The translations under genes were made by a program, and so were the position numbers. DNA of 43,186 bases from JADHLJ01 sp038118725 (lineage in GTDB: Bacteria > Pseudomonadota > Alphaproteobacteria > Thalassobaculales > Thalassobaculaceae): positions 1 through 43,186 of the forward strand of contig JAYOIK010000044.1 of the NCBI GenBank assembly GCA_038118725.1. The letters are read 5' to 3'. This document shows, piece by piece, positions 16,744-24,784 of the stretch (its first letter is position 1; every line of letters starts with the position of its first letter). The notes beneath the pieces were generated by a model, which saw nothing but the letters and a program-made list of their open reading frames with translations, was not told the DNA's origin and did not search any database.

Positions 16744-17444
16744 TGACGAACGCCGCTCCGCGCCTCGTTGTCTTTGACCTCGACGGCACCTTGGTCGACA
16801 GCCAGCATGCCATCGTCGCCTCGATGCGGGCCGCGTTCGAGAGTCAGAAACTCACGCCGCCCGACGCGGCGCAAGTGCGATCTGTGATCGGCCTGCCATT
16901 GGACGGCGCGATCGAGCGGATCAATCCGGATGTCAGGGGGTTGCAGACCCAACGCATCGCCGAGGCCTATAAAAATCACGCCCACGTGGTTCAGGGCGTC
17001 GCCGCGAAAGGGCCCGAGCCCTTGATGCCCGGCGCGCGGGCGGTGCTGGACCGTCTCGAGGAAGCCGGCCTATTGCTGGCGATCGCGACCGGAAAGGGGC
17101 GTCGCGGCCTGATCTCCGTGTTGGAAGCGCACGGGCTGCGAAACCGTTTCGTCTCTCTGCAATCCGCCGATGACGCGCCAGGTAAACCCGATCCCACCAT
17201 GCTACGCCAGGCGATCTCGGAAGCCGGGGCCGATATCGAGACCGCGGTGATGATTGGTGATACGGTGTTTGACCTGCAAATGGCGCATAATGCGGGCGTC
17301 AAAAGTATCGCGGTGTCCTGGGGGTACCATGGGGTGGATCATCTAAGCTCTGCGAAGCCCCATGCGCTGATTGATCATTTCGATCAGCTCGACGACGTTG
17401 TGAGAAATCTGTTGGGGCCAATAACCACGAAGAAAGTGTCATGA
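16743..17444 (+). CDS. HAD-IA family hydrolase (phosphoglycolate phosphatase-like)
   Basis: The 233-residue protein shows the HAD motifs: I FDLDGTLVDS (nucleophile Asp12, acid Asp14), II ATGKGRRG, III KPDPTML and IV MIGDTVFDLQMA. A helical cap lies between motifs I and II, typical of subclass IA as in Gph. The substrate is not determined by sequence; repeated association with rluC suggests housekeeping phosphate-ester clearance. It overlaps rluC upstream (TGATG) and the AsmA-like gene downstream (ATGA). Confidence 0.9.
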   Translation: MTNAAPRLVVFDLDGTLVDSQHAIVASMRAAFESQKLTPPDAAQVRSVIGLPLDGAIERINPDVRGLQTQRIAEAYKNHAHVVQGVAAKGPEPLMPGARAVLDRLEEAGLLLAIATGKGRRGLISVLEAHGLRNRFVSLQSADDAPGKPDPTMLRQAISEAGADIETAVMIGDTVFDLQMAHNAGVKSIAVSWGYHGVDHLSSAKPHALIDHFDQLDDVVRNLLGPITTKKVS

Positions 17445-19393
17445 AGGCGGTAAAAATCCTGCTCGGTGTGCTCGCCGTGGTCGTTGTGATCATCGGTGGT
17501 GGCGCGATCTATCTCTCGACCCTCGATTTTAACAGTTACAAGGCGGAGATCCGCGAGGAGGTCCGCGAGGCCACCGGGCGTGACCTGGTGATCGCCGGCG
17601 ATATCGATCTTGAGCTCTCGCTGACGCCGCGCCTTACCGTGTCCGATGTCCGCTTTCAGAACGCGGATTGGGGCTCCAAACCAGATATGGCGTCGGTCGG
17701 CGCCTTGGATGTGGTGGTCAATCTGATGCCGCTCCTTTCCAGCAAGATCGAAGTCCAGCGCGTCGTGTTGCGCGATGTCGAGCTGCTTCTGGAGACCGAC
17801 AAGGCTGGCAAGGGCAACTGGGACGTTGCCTCGGGCCGCGGCGAAAAGCGGTCGGGAGAAAAACACGGCGGCGACGGCGGTGGTCATGACGGCGAGGGCG
17901 TGCCGAGTATCGGAGAGGTAACGCTCGATAACATCAAGATCACTTATCGCGACGGCGCCAAGGGCACGGAGAACACTTTCGCGATCGAGACGGTCGGATT
18001 GAAGCAGGCGGCGTCCGGGGCGTTGGATACCAAGATCAAGGCGGATATCGATGGCCAGGCCATCGATGTAACGGGTCAATTGCCGGCGATCGCCGAGATG
18101 GTGAAGCCTGGGGCCGCCTTGCCCGTGTCGATGACGGGAACGGTGTTCGGCTTCGCGATCGATATGTCCGCGACCGTGACCGCGAAGCACGGCGAGGCTG
18201 GATTGTCGTCCGTCGACATCGCCGATCTGAAAGCCACCGTCGAGGGAAGCGATGTCTCGGGCTCGGCATCGCTCGGGCTCGGCGGCGCGCGACCGATGGT
18301 GACGGCGAATATTCAAAGCAAGCTTCTCGACCTCGTCGCCCTGCAAGCCAAGGCTCCGGCCTCCGGGAGCGGGTCGGGCGGCGGCGCCGCACCCGCTGGA
18401 ACGGGCGGGGATCCCTTGGACCAGCCGCTTCCTCTCGAAGGCCTGAAGGCGGCGGACGCGGACATCAAGGCGGCCGTTGAAACGCTGAAACTCACGGACA
18501 AGCTCTCGCTCACGAAGGTAAACCTGGACGCGACGCTGAAGAACGGGCTGCTGACGATAAAACCGTCCACCGCGGTCCTGAGCGAAGGCACGATTAACCT
18601 CACGGGAACCGTCGACGGTCGCGCGAAAGTCGCCAAGATCGCCCTGGCCGAGACCTGGACAGGGGCGGATTTCGGCGCCCTCGCCAAGGTCTTTCAGCCT
18701 AATGATCTCCTGGAGGCCAAGGGCGATACCGAGGTGAAGGTGACCGGCGCCGGAGAGACGCCGCGCCAGATCCTCGCCACGCTTGGCGGACACACCGCCT
18801 TGATCATCCGCGAAGGCAAGATCGACAACGCTTATTGGGAGTTGATCGCCGCCGACGTCGCGACGCAATTCCTGCCGTTTCTCGATCAATCGAACCGCGG
18901 CAAGCTGAACTGCATGGTCAGCCGCTTTGACATTCAGCATGGGGTCGCGACGTCGAAAGCCATGTTGGTTGATAGTGATCGGGTGATCGTGGCGAGCGAG
19001 GGGACGATCAAGCTCGCCAAACAGGAGCTTGACCTGAAACTGACTCCGCAACCAAAGAACCCGAGCCTGATCAGTCTGTCGGTACCCTTGCTGATCAGCG
19101 GGCCGGCGACCAGTCCGACGGTAATCCCCGATCCGCTCGCGGTGGCCAAGGGCGTCGGTGCGATCGCGCTCGCCGGTGTGAATCCGCTGGCCTTGGCGCT
19201 GCCGTTCCTTAGCGCCGGCAACGCGGACGAGCCATGTCCGGCCGCGATCGCCATCGCCGAGGGCAAACCAGTACCGAAAGCCGCGAAGCCGGCGAGTTCT
19301 CCGGCGACGGGCGGCGCGGCGGCGACGGAACAACAGGAGAAGCCCGGGGGGATCAAGGGATTGTTTGACAGCTTAAAGAAGGCGGTCGATTGA
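17441..19393 (+). CDS. AsmA-family membrane-anchored protein
   Basis: The 650-residue product has an N-terminal transmembrane anchor (residues 5-26), then the AsmA N-terminal domain (LDFNSYKAEIREEVREATGR, SLTPRLTVSDVRFQN) and a C-terminal AsmA_2-type domain (GGHTALIIREGKIDNAYWEL, FDIQHGVATSKAM). AsmA-like proteins are periplasmic, groove-forming proteins linked to outer-membrane assembly and phospholipid transport. Two low-complexity linkers are visible: a Gly/His/Lys/Glu stretch at 131-156 and a Gly/Ser/Ala/Pro stretch at about 307-325. Both ends overlap neighbours (ATGA upstream, TTGA downstream). Confidence 0.88.
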   Translation: MKAVKILLGVLAVVVVIIGGGAIYLSTLDFNSYKAEIREEVREATGRDLVIAGDIDLELSLTPRLTVSDVRFQNADWGSKPDMASVGALDVVVNLMPLLSSKIEVQRVVLRDVELLLETDKAGKGNWDVASGRGEKRSGEKHGGDGGGHDGEGVPSIGEVTLDNIKITYRDGAKGTENTFAIETVGLKQAASGALDTKIKADIDGQAIDVTGQLPAIAEMVKPGAALPVSMTGTVFGFAIDMSATVTAKHGEAGLSSVDIADLKATVEGSDVSGSASLGLGGARPMVTANIQSKLLDLVALQAKAPASGSGSGGGAAPAGTGGDPLDQPLPLEGLKAADADIKAAVETLKLTDKLSLTKVNLDATLKNGLLTIKPSTAVLSEGTINLTGTVDGRAKVAKIALAETWTGADFGALAKVFQPNDLLEAKGDTEVKVTGAGETPRQILATLGGHTALIIREGKIDNAYWELIAADVATQFLPFLDQSNRGKLNCMVSRFDIQHGVATSKAMLVDSDRVIVASEGTIKLAKQELDLKLTPQPKNPSLISLSVPLLISGPATSPTVIPDPLAVAKGVGAIALAGVNPLALALPFLSAGNADEPCPAAIAIAEGKPVPKAAKPASSPATGGAAATEQQEKPGGIKGLFDSLKKAVD

Positions 19394-20091
19394 AACGGGT
19401 ATACAAGGCTGTAACGGTCGCCGAAGCGGAAAACGGCTTCGCGGTTCTTCTGGACGGCAAGACCGTGAAATCTCCGGCGCGTAGAAATCTGTGCTTGCCA
19501 AACCGAGCGTTGGCCGAGGCCGTGGCGGCGGAATGGGACGCGCAGGCGGAAGCCGTCGATCCGAGATCAATGCCGCTTATGTCACTTGTCGCGACCACGG
19601 CGGATCGGGTGGAAACCCAGCGTGATTACGTCATCAAAACGATCGCCGACTATGCCGGTTCCGACATGCTTTGTTACCGGGCGGAGGAGCCGGCGGATCT
19701 CGTGCTGCGGCAAGTCGAGTCCTGGGACCCTCTGCTTGACTGGGCGGCCGATGCGTTGGGCGCGCGATTGCGGGTCACCACTGGGATCATGCCGATCCAA
19801 CAGGATGGGGCGGCTCTTGGCGCGATCAAGGGCGTGGTCGCCGGCTATGAGGCGTTGGCGATGACGGCACTGCATGAGATGACCGCGATTTCCGGGTCGG
19901 TGGTGATTGGTTTGGCCATCGCCGAGGGGCATATCGGCGCCGAGGCGGGCGTCGACGCCGCTCAGTTGGACGAGACCTTTCAAATTGAACAAAACGGCGA
20001 GGACGAGGAAGCGATGGAACGCTTGGCGGGATTGCGGACGGACCTTCTGGTCGCCGCCGAGTTTCTTCGTCTCGGCCGTGCCTGGAATTAG
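19390..20091 (+). CDS. ATP12-family F1-ATPase assembly chaperone
   Basis: The 233-residue product matches the ATP12 family: FAVLLDGKTVKSPARRNL near the N terminus, AEWDAQAEAVDPRSMPLMSLVATTADRV, then YAGSDMLCYRA and the C-terminal FQIEQNGEDEEAMERLAGLRTDL. ATP12 chaperones the F1 alpha subunit in mitochondria and is found among bacteria mainly in alphaproteobacteria. The start is TTG at 19390, unusual here, chosen because it begins the conserved region and overlaps the preceding stop (TTGA), implying reinitiation. No ATG lies nearby in frame. Confidence 0.92.
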   Translation: MKRVYKAVTVAEAENGFAVLLDGKTVKSPARRNLCLPNRALAEAVAAEWDAQAEAVDPRSMPLMSLVATTADRVETQRDYVIKTIADYAGSDMLCYRAEEPADLVLRQVESWDPLLDWAADALGARLRVTTGIMPIQQDGAALGAIKGVVAGYEALAMTALHEMTAISGSVVIGLAIAEGHIGAEAGVDAAQLDETFQIEQNGEDEEAMERLAGLRTDLLVAAEFLRLGRAWN

Positions 20092-20200
20092 CGGGCTGGA
20101 AATCAACACTGAAAAGTGGTTGGTGGAACTGGCCGGTTCGCTCGTGTGCCGCTAAAACCATATCCGATGACTATCGCCCTGGCGAAGAGGGAAGAGGACC

Positions 20201-21733
20201 ATGCAGGACATCATCCAACGGCTCGAGGAAATGCGTGGCGCCGCGCGTCAGGGCGGGGGGCAGCGCCGGGTCGACGCGCAGCACGGTAAGGGCAAGCTGA
20301 CGGCGCGGGAGCGGATCGAGATCTTGTTCGATCCGGATTCCTTCGAGGAATGGGACATGTTCGTCGAACATCGATGCGTCGATTTCGGCATGCAGGAGAC
20401 CAAGGTGCCCGGCGACGGCGTGGTGACGGGTTTCGGAACCATTAACGGGCGCTTGGTGTTTGTGTTCAGCCAGGATTTCACGGTTTTCGGCGGCGCTCTC
20501 TCGGAGGCTCACGCGGAGAAGATCTGCAAGATCATGGACCAGGCGATGAAGGTCGGCGCGCCGGTGATCGGGATCAATGATTCCGGCGGCGCGCGGATCC
20601 AGGAAGGCGTTGCCTCGCTTGGCGGTTATGCCGAAGTGTTTCAGCGCAATGTCCTGGCGTCCGGTGTTGTGCCGCAGATCTCAATGGTTATGGGACCATG
20701 CGCCGGCGGCGCCGTTTACTCTCCCGCGATGACCGACTTCATCTTCATGGTGAAGGACAGCTCCTACATGTTCGTTACGGGGCCGGACGTGGTGAAGACC
20801 GTGACCCACGAGACGGTAACGCAAGAGGAACTGGGCGGGGCGGTAACCCATTCCTCGCGCTCGGGCGTGGCGGACAATGCCTATGAGAACGACGTCGAGG
20901 CTTTGCTGCAGCTTCGGCGGATGATGGACTTTCTTCCCGCCTCGAACCGCGAGAAGCCGCCGGTGCGACCCACCGCCGACCCCGCCGATAGGCCAGAGCC
21001 GTCACTCGACACGCTGATCCCGGACAATCCGAACAAGCCCTATGACATGAAGGAACTGATCCTCAAGGTCGTGGACGAGGAGGATTTCTTCGAGATTCAA
21101 CCGGATTTCGCGGGAAACATCGTAATCGGATTTGGCCGTATACAGGGCGCGACGGTGGGGATCGTCGCGAACCAGCCGATGGTGCTGGCCGGCTGTCTGG
21201 ATATCGACACCTCGCGCAAGGCGGCGCGGTTCGTGCGGTTCTGTGACTGTTTCAACATCCCGATCGTTACCTTCGTCGACGTGCCCGGTTTTCTGCCCGG
21301 CACCTCGCAGGAATACGGCGGGATCATCAAGCATGGCGCCAAGCTGCTCTATGCCTATGCCGAGGCGACGGTGCCCAAGGTCACGGTGATTACCCGCAAG
21401 GCCTATGGCGGCGCCTATGACGTGATGAGCTCAAAGCATTTGCGCGGCGATGTGAATTTCGCGTGGCCGACCGCCGAGATCGCGGTGATGGGCCCCAAGG
21501 GCGCGGTCGAGATCATCTTCCGAGGGGATCTGGGGGACGAGGAAAAGATCGCGCAGCGGACCGAGGAATACCGCGAGAAGTTCGCCAATCCCTTCGTCGC
21601 CGGCGCGCGAGGCTATATCGACGATGTCATCATGCCGCGCAACACGCGCCGCCGGATCGCTCGCGCGCTGGTCATGCTGCGGAACAAGCAGCTCGAAAAC
21701 CCTTGGAAGAAGCACGACAACATCCCACTTTAG
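20201..21733 (+). CDS. pccB: Propionyl-CoA carboxylase beta (carboxyltransferase) subunit
   Basis: The 510-residue protein is a biotin-dependent carboxyltransferase that moves CO2 from carboxybiotin to propionyl-CoA to make methylmalonyl-CoA. The N-terminal crotonase-like half contains GINDSGGARIQEGVASLGGYAEVF and the acyl-CoA oxyanion region MGPCAGGAVYSPAMTDF. The C-terminal half contains VPGFLPGTSQEYGGIIKHGAKLL and KAYGGAYDVMSSKHLRGD. End-to-end agreement and length match PccB. The biotinylated alpha subunit is not in the window. A 109-bp gap precedes it; GAAGAGGGAAGAGG is the ribosome-binding region. Confidence 0.93.
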   Translation: MQDIIQRLEEMRGAARQGGGQRRVDAQHGKGKLTARERIEILFDPDSFEEWDMFVEHRCVDFGMQETKVPGDGVVTGFGTINGRLVFVFSQDFTVFGGALSEAHAEKICKIMDQAMKVGAPVIGINDSGGARIQEGVASLGGYAEVFQRNVLASGVVPQISMVMGPCAGGAVYSPAMTDFIFMVKDSSYMFVTGPDVVKTVTHETVTQEELGGAVTHSSRSGVADNAYENDVEALLQLRRMMDFLPASNREKPPVRPTADPADRPEPSLDTLIPDNPNKPYDMKELILKVVDEEDFFEIQPDFAGNIVIGFGRIQGATVGIVANQPMVLAGCLDIDTSRKAARFVRFCDCFNIPIVTFVDVPGFLPGTSQEYGGIIKHGAKLLYAYAEATVPKVTVITRKAYGGAYDVMSSKHLRGDVNFAWPTAEIAVMGPKGAVEIIFRGDLGDEEKIAQRTEEYREKFANPFVAGARGYIDDVIMPRNTRRRIARALVMLRNKQLENPWKKHDNIPL

Positions 21734-21778
21734 CCGGTAGGGTTGGCCATGGTGGCCAGCTAAACCGACGTAGATATC

Positions 21779-23125
21779 ATGTCCGGCTCCGATCCCGTTC
21801 AAGTCGCGTTCGCCGAGGAGCAGCGACGAGGCCTAACTCTTGCGCTGCAGGGGCGTTTGGTGATTTTGGCCGCGATCGCCATATGGATTTGGGCCACCCG
21901 GTTCCCGCCCACGCTTTTCATGATCCTGGCGCTGATCGGCCTGTTCGCGGCCCTGGGCGGCGCGCAGCTTTGGCTGGTGAGAAAACGGGGTGTCGAGGCG
22001 TGGCCGATCTATTGCCTGGTGTTTGGTGAAGCGGCGATCCTGGTCACGGCGATGATCCTGTCCGGTCCGGCGACGCGTGATCTGCCCATCCCATTAAGCT
22101 ATCGTTTTGACCATTTCGCCTATTTTTTCCTGCTGCTCGCGAGCGCGGCCTTCAGTTACTCGCCGCGGCTGGTGCTGTGGAGCGGGCTTTCAATCGCGAT
22201 AACCTGGGCCATTGGGGGATTCGTTGTTCAGTTCAGTCATGAAGGCCTCGTGACATGGAGTGATATTCCCGGCGATGCCTCCGGCGCGATGTATATGGAG
22301 ACGTTTCTTAGTCCCAACTTCTTCGCCATCGGCAGCCGGTTTCAGGAGATCCTTATTGTCCTATCCGTCGCGGGTCTGCTGGCGTTGGTTGCCTGGCGGG
22401 CCCGACGGGTTGTTGTTCGCCAGGCCGAGGCGGAACGAGAGCGCGCCTCGATCGCCGAGACCTTCGGCAAATATGTCCCGGAGGAGATCGCCCGAGGATT
22501 GATCGCCGAGCAAGGCGCCTTCAAGCCCGAACAGCGAACGGCGACGGTCATGTTCACGGATATCGAGGGTTTTACCGCCTTGGCCGAGACCATGGAGCCG
22601 GCGGAAGTCCTGCTCACGCTGGACGACTATTTCGAGGAACTGGGAACTCGGATCTCCGCCGAGGGCGGCGTGGTCGGACAGTTCCAGGGTGATGCCCTGA
22701 TCGCGACCTTCAACGTGCCGGTTCCCAATCCTGATCACGCGGCGGCGGCCCTGCGCGCGGCCTTGGCAATTCAACGGGGCATGGGTAGGATGACTTTTCG
22801 GGGCAAGACCTTGCGAACCCGCATCGGCCTCAACACCGGCCGCGTGGTGTCCGGCAGCGTGGGAAGCCGCGGACGACGCAGCTATACGGTGTACGGGGAC
22901 GTGGTGAACGCCGCCGCGCGGATCGAGGCGCTCAACAAGGAGTTTGGAACCACGATCCTCGTGGCGGAATCAACGGTGGAGGCCGCGGGTAACGCCTTCA
23001 CCACCACCGAGGTGGCCAGTCGAACCATGCGCGGGCGATCCGAGCCGACGGTTCTGTTCTCGGTGACCGGCACGCCATCGGTCAGTGTCGAGCCACCGGC
23101 GCCTGGTTCGACATCGACCCCATGA
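21779..23125 (+). CDS. Membrane-anchored class III adenylate/guanylate cyclase
   Basis: The 448-residue protein has about six hydrophobic segments in the first 207 residues, a short helical linker (208-230) and a class III cyclase domain (about 250-430). The metal-binding Asp261 (MFTDIEGF) and Asp305 (GDALIATF) are present, as are the transition-state residues Asn377 and Arg381 in VNAAARIEAL. The position that normally holds the adenine-selecting Lys is Gln301 (GQFQGD), while the partner position is Thr370 (YTVYGD), so ATP versus GTP preference is uncertain. The membrane part probably senses a signal of unknown nature. No good ribosome-binding site is visible. The 3' end overlaps nrtS on the other strand by 44 bp. 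Confidence 0.9.
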   Translation: MSGSDPVQVAFAEEQRRGLTLALQGRLVILAAIAIWIWATRFPPTLFMILALIGLFAALGGAQLWLVRKRGVEAWPIYCLVFGEAAILVTAMILSGPATRDLPIPLSYRFDHFAYFFLLLASAAFSYSPRLVLWSGLSIAITWAIGGFVVQFSHEGLVTWSDIPGDASGAMYMETFLSPNFFAIGSRFQEILIVLSVAGLLALVAWRARRVVVRQAEAERERASIAETFGKYVPEEIARGLIAEQGAFKPEQRTATVMFTDIEGFTALAETMEPAEVLLTLDDYFEELGTRISAEGGVVGQFQGDALIATFNVPVPNPDHAAAALRAALAIQRGMGRMTFRGKTLRTRIGLNTGRVVSGSVGSRGRRSYTVYGDVVNAAARIEALNKEFGTTILVAESTVEAAGNAFTTTEVASRTMRGRSEPTVLFSVTGTPSVSVEPPAPGSTSTP

Positions 23126-23360
23126 TCACGCGCTTGCCGCAAATCGCTCCCCACGTGGTGACGCAGTACGGCACGCAGTAGGTAAGCAAGACCTTCCACA
23201 GCGGCGGCAATGCGCCGGCGAGCAGGACATCGCCGTGATTGATCATGGTCAGAATGCTGCCCACGACCAGGGCGGTCAGGAACGCCCTCTTGGGGGTGCC
23301 GCCGCCGAATGCCATCTCGCTCAGGCTCATGGGCATGCTGCTGTCGCTAGGCGAGGTCAT
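23082..23360 (-). CDS. Small NrtS-like nitrate/nitrite transporter
   Basis: The 92-residue product has a short polar N terminus, then RAFLTALVVGSILTMINHGDVLLAG and LLTYCVPYCVTTWGAI, two hydrophobic helices with the INHGD and LTY-VPY patterns that I recall from the NrtS family of very small nitrate/nitrite transporters. The start is the ATG at 23360; a longer in-frame extension upstream lacks hydrophobic or family features. It is convergent with and overlaps the cyclase gene. It lies 120 bp downstream of an MFS gene on the same strand. Family assignment is from memory. Confidence 0.65.
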   Translation of the reverse strand: MTSPSDSSMPMSLSEMAFGGGTPKRAFLTALVVGSILTMINHGDVLLAGALPPLWKVLLTYCVPYCVTTWGAICGKRVIMGSMSNQAPVARH

Positions 23361-23436
23361 GGTGTTACTCCGGCGCGCCCATCGCGGAAACCTGAAATGA
23401 GCGGCAAGGTTGCGGGTCCGGAAACGATTGGTCAAC

Positions 23437-23460
23437 CGGTGCCGGTATCTCCCGGCGCCG
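23437..23460 (-). terminator. GC-rich hairpin after the MFS gene
   Basis: CGGTGCCGG at 23437-23445 pairs with CCGGCGCCG at 23452-23460 (nine pairs, one G-U, 6-nt loop). It lies about 20 bp beyond the MFS stop on the minus strand and before nrtS. No T-run follows, so it may weaken or stabilise rather than end transcription. Confidence 0.35.
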
Positions 23461-23480
23461 ATCAGCACACGTTTGCGCGA

Positions 23481-24731
23481 TCAGGAGGCCCGATCAAGGG
23501 GCCCGTCGGCGCGACGGAGCAGGGTGGATGCCAGGACGACGCCGAAGCCGCCGAATAGGAACATGACCCAATAGCCCCGGTCCCACCCGCCCAGCAAGGT
23601 GACGGCGAATGCCATGACCGGCGCGCCCAACAGGCTGCCGGTATTGGCGCCCTGAACGATGATACCGCTCATCGTTGCGACTTCGGCGTTGGTCCTCGCA
23701 TGCGCCGCGCCGCCGGCCATGCAGGCCGCCGGCAGCAGGCCGCCGATCAGCGTGAAAAGCATGGCCGCCGGCAAACGGGTGAAGTCGGGCGCTAGATCGG
23801 CGAAAATGAACCACGAAAAGACGATGTATCCCGCATAGGCCGCGAGCAGGAGCTTCCAGCGTTGCACGCCGCGATGCATCAGCGCCGCGGATATCAGATT
23901 TCCGGCGATGTTCGCGATCACCACCAGGGCAACGCCAAGCGCCGCTTCGCCAAGGCTCCAACCCATGGTCTCGATCAGGAAGCTCGGAAGCCAAACCGTC
24001 ACGGCGAAGAACATCAGCGCATAGACGCAAAAGCAGGTGCCGAACAACCAGGGGCCGGCACGACCAAGCGTGGCGAGAACCTTCGGGCGCTCGGTTTGCA
24101 CGGCGGCGGCCGTCATCGGCCAAAAACGCGAGGAAAGGCCAATCGCCGCGATCGCGGTGAACCCAAGGACGAGCAAAACATTTCCCCACCAGAACCCTCG
24201 CCAGCCGAATGCCTCGATCATGGCGGGGGCCGCGAGCAAGGCGAGAGCCACACCGCCTGGCATATAGGCTCCCCATAGACCGAGGGCGAGATTGCGGTCG
24301 CCGGGCCGACAGGCGGCGCGGACGATCGCGGGCGCGGTAACCGCGGCGCCCACCAGCCCCAAGCCCTCGAGGAAACGGGAGGCCAGGAGCATGGCGCCGG
24401 ACACGGCCATCGCGCCGACCCATCCGCCCAATCCCAGGATCAACAGGGAAACAAGCATCAATCGACGTGGCCCGGCCCGATCGATCAGCAAACCCGAAGC
24501 GACCCCCAGGGTCGCGCCGCAGATATTGACCAGGGAGGCAACCCATCCCGCGGTGATCAGGCCGATACCCAATTCCTCGCGCAGGATCGGTAGCGCGGGG
24601 GGGACCTTTCCGACCTGGGCCGCCGCGACCACGCCGGCAAGGATAGCCAGGATCACGACATCCCAGCGGGTTCGGGTGTCGGCGGGCTCGTTGACCATGG
24701 CTGTATCGCGATCCTGTCTTGCGGTATCCAC
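23481..24731 (-). CDS. MFS transporter, CynX/NimT-like
   Basis: The 416-residue protein has about twelve hydrophobic segments and the MFS motif between helices 2 and 3 (GLLIDRAGPRRLML). The first helix reads VVILAILAGVVAAAQVGKVPPALPIL. It most resembles the cyanate/nitrite-type or general anion MFS groups, but the substrate cannot be read from sequence. The GTG at 24731 follows AGGGGC at good spacing; an ATG 11 codons later (24698) is the alternative start. It is divergent from the hydrolase gene with only 53 bp between them. Confidence 0.85.
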   Translation of the reverse strand: MDTARQDRDTAMVNEPADTRTRWDVVILAILAGVVAAAQVGKVPPALPILREELGIGLITAGWVASLVNICGATLGVASGLLIDRAGPRRLMLVSLLILGLGGWVGAMAVSGAMLLASRFLEGLGLVGAAVTAPAIVRAACRPGDRNLALGLWGAYMPGGVALALLAAPAMIEAFGWRGFWWGNVLLVLGFTAIAAIGLSSRFWPMTAAAVQTERPKVLATLGRAGPWLFGTCFCVYALMFFAVTVWLPSFLIETMGWSLGEAALGVALVVIANIAGNLISAALMHRGVQRWKLLLAAYAGYIVFSWFIFADLAPDFTRLPAAMLFTLIGGLLPAACMAGGAAHARTNAEVATMSGIIVQGANTGSLLGAPVMAFAVTLLGGWDRGYWVMFLFGGFGVVLASTLLRRADGPLDRAS

Positions 24732-24784
24732 GCCAAAGCCCCTAACGTTCGGATGGGTTTGTCGAGATGGGTGGAGGACAGGAT

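Noticed and set aside
17384..19333. 649-codon minus-strand open frame opposite the AsmA-like gene
   Set aside because: Composition is Arg/Gly/Asp/His-rich shadow sequence; the plus strand has an anchor, AsmA motifs and coupled start/stop.
21734..21778. Small hairpin TTGGCCA/TGGCCAG after pccB as a terminator
   Set aside because: Seven pairs with a 3-nt loop and no T-run; too weak to call, and the cyclase starts immediately after.
23494..24546. 350-codon open frame in another frame of the MFS gene
   Set aside because: It is very rich in Arg and Gly without hydrophobic segments; the overlapping frame encodes an evident transporter.
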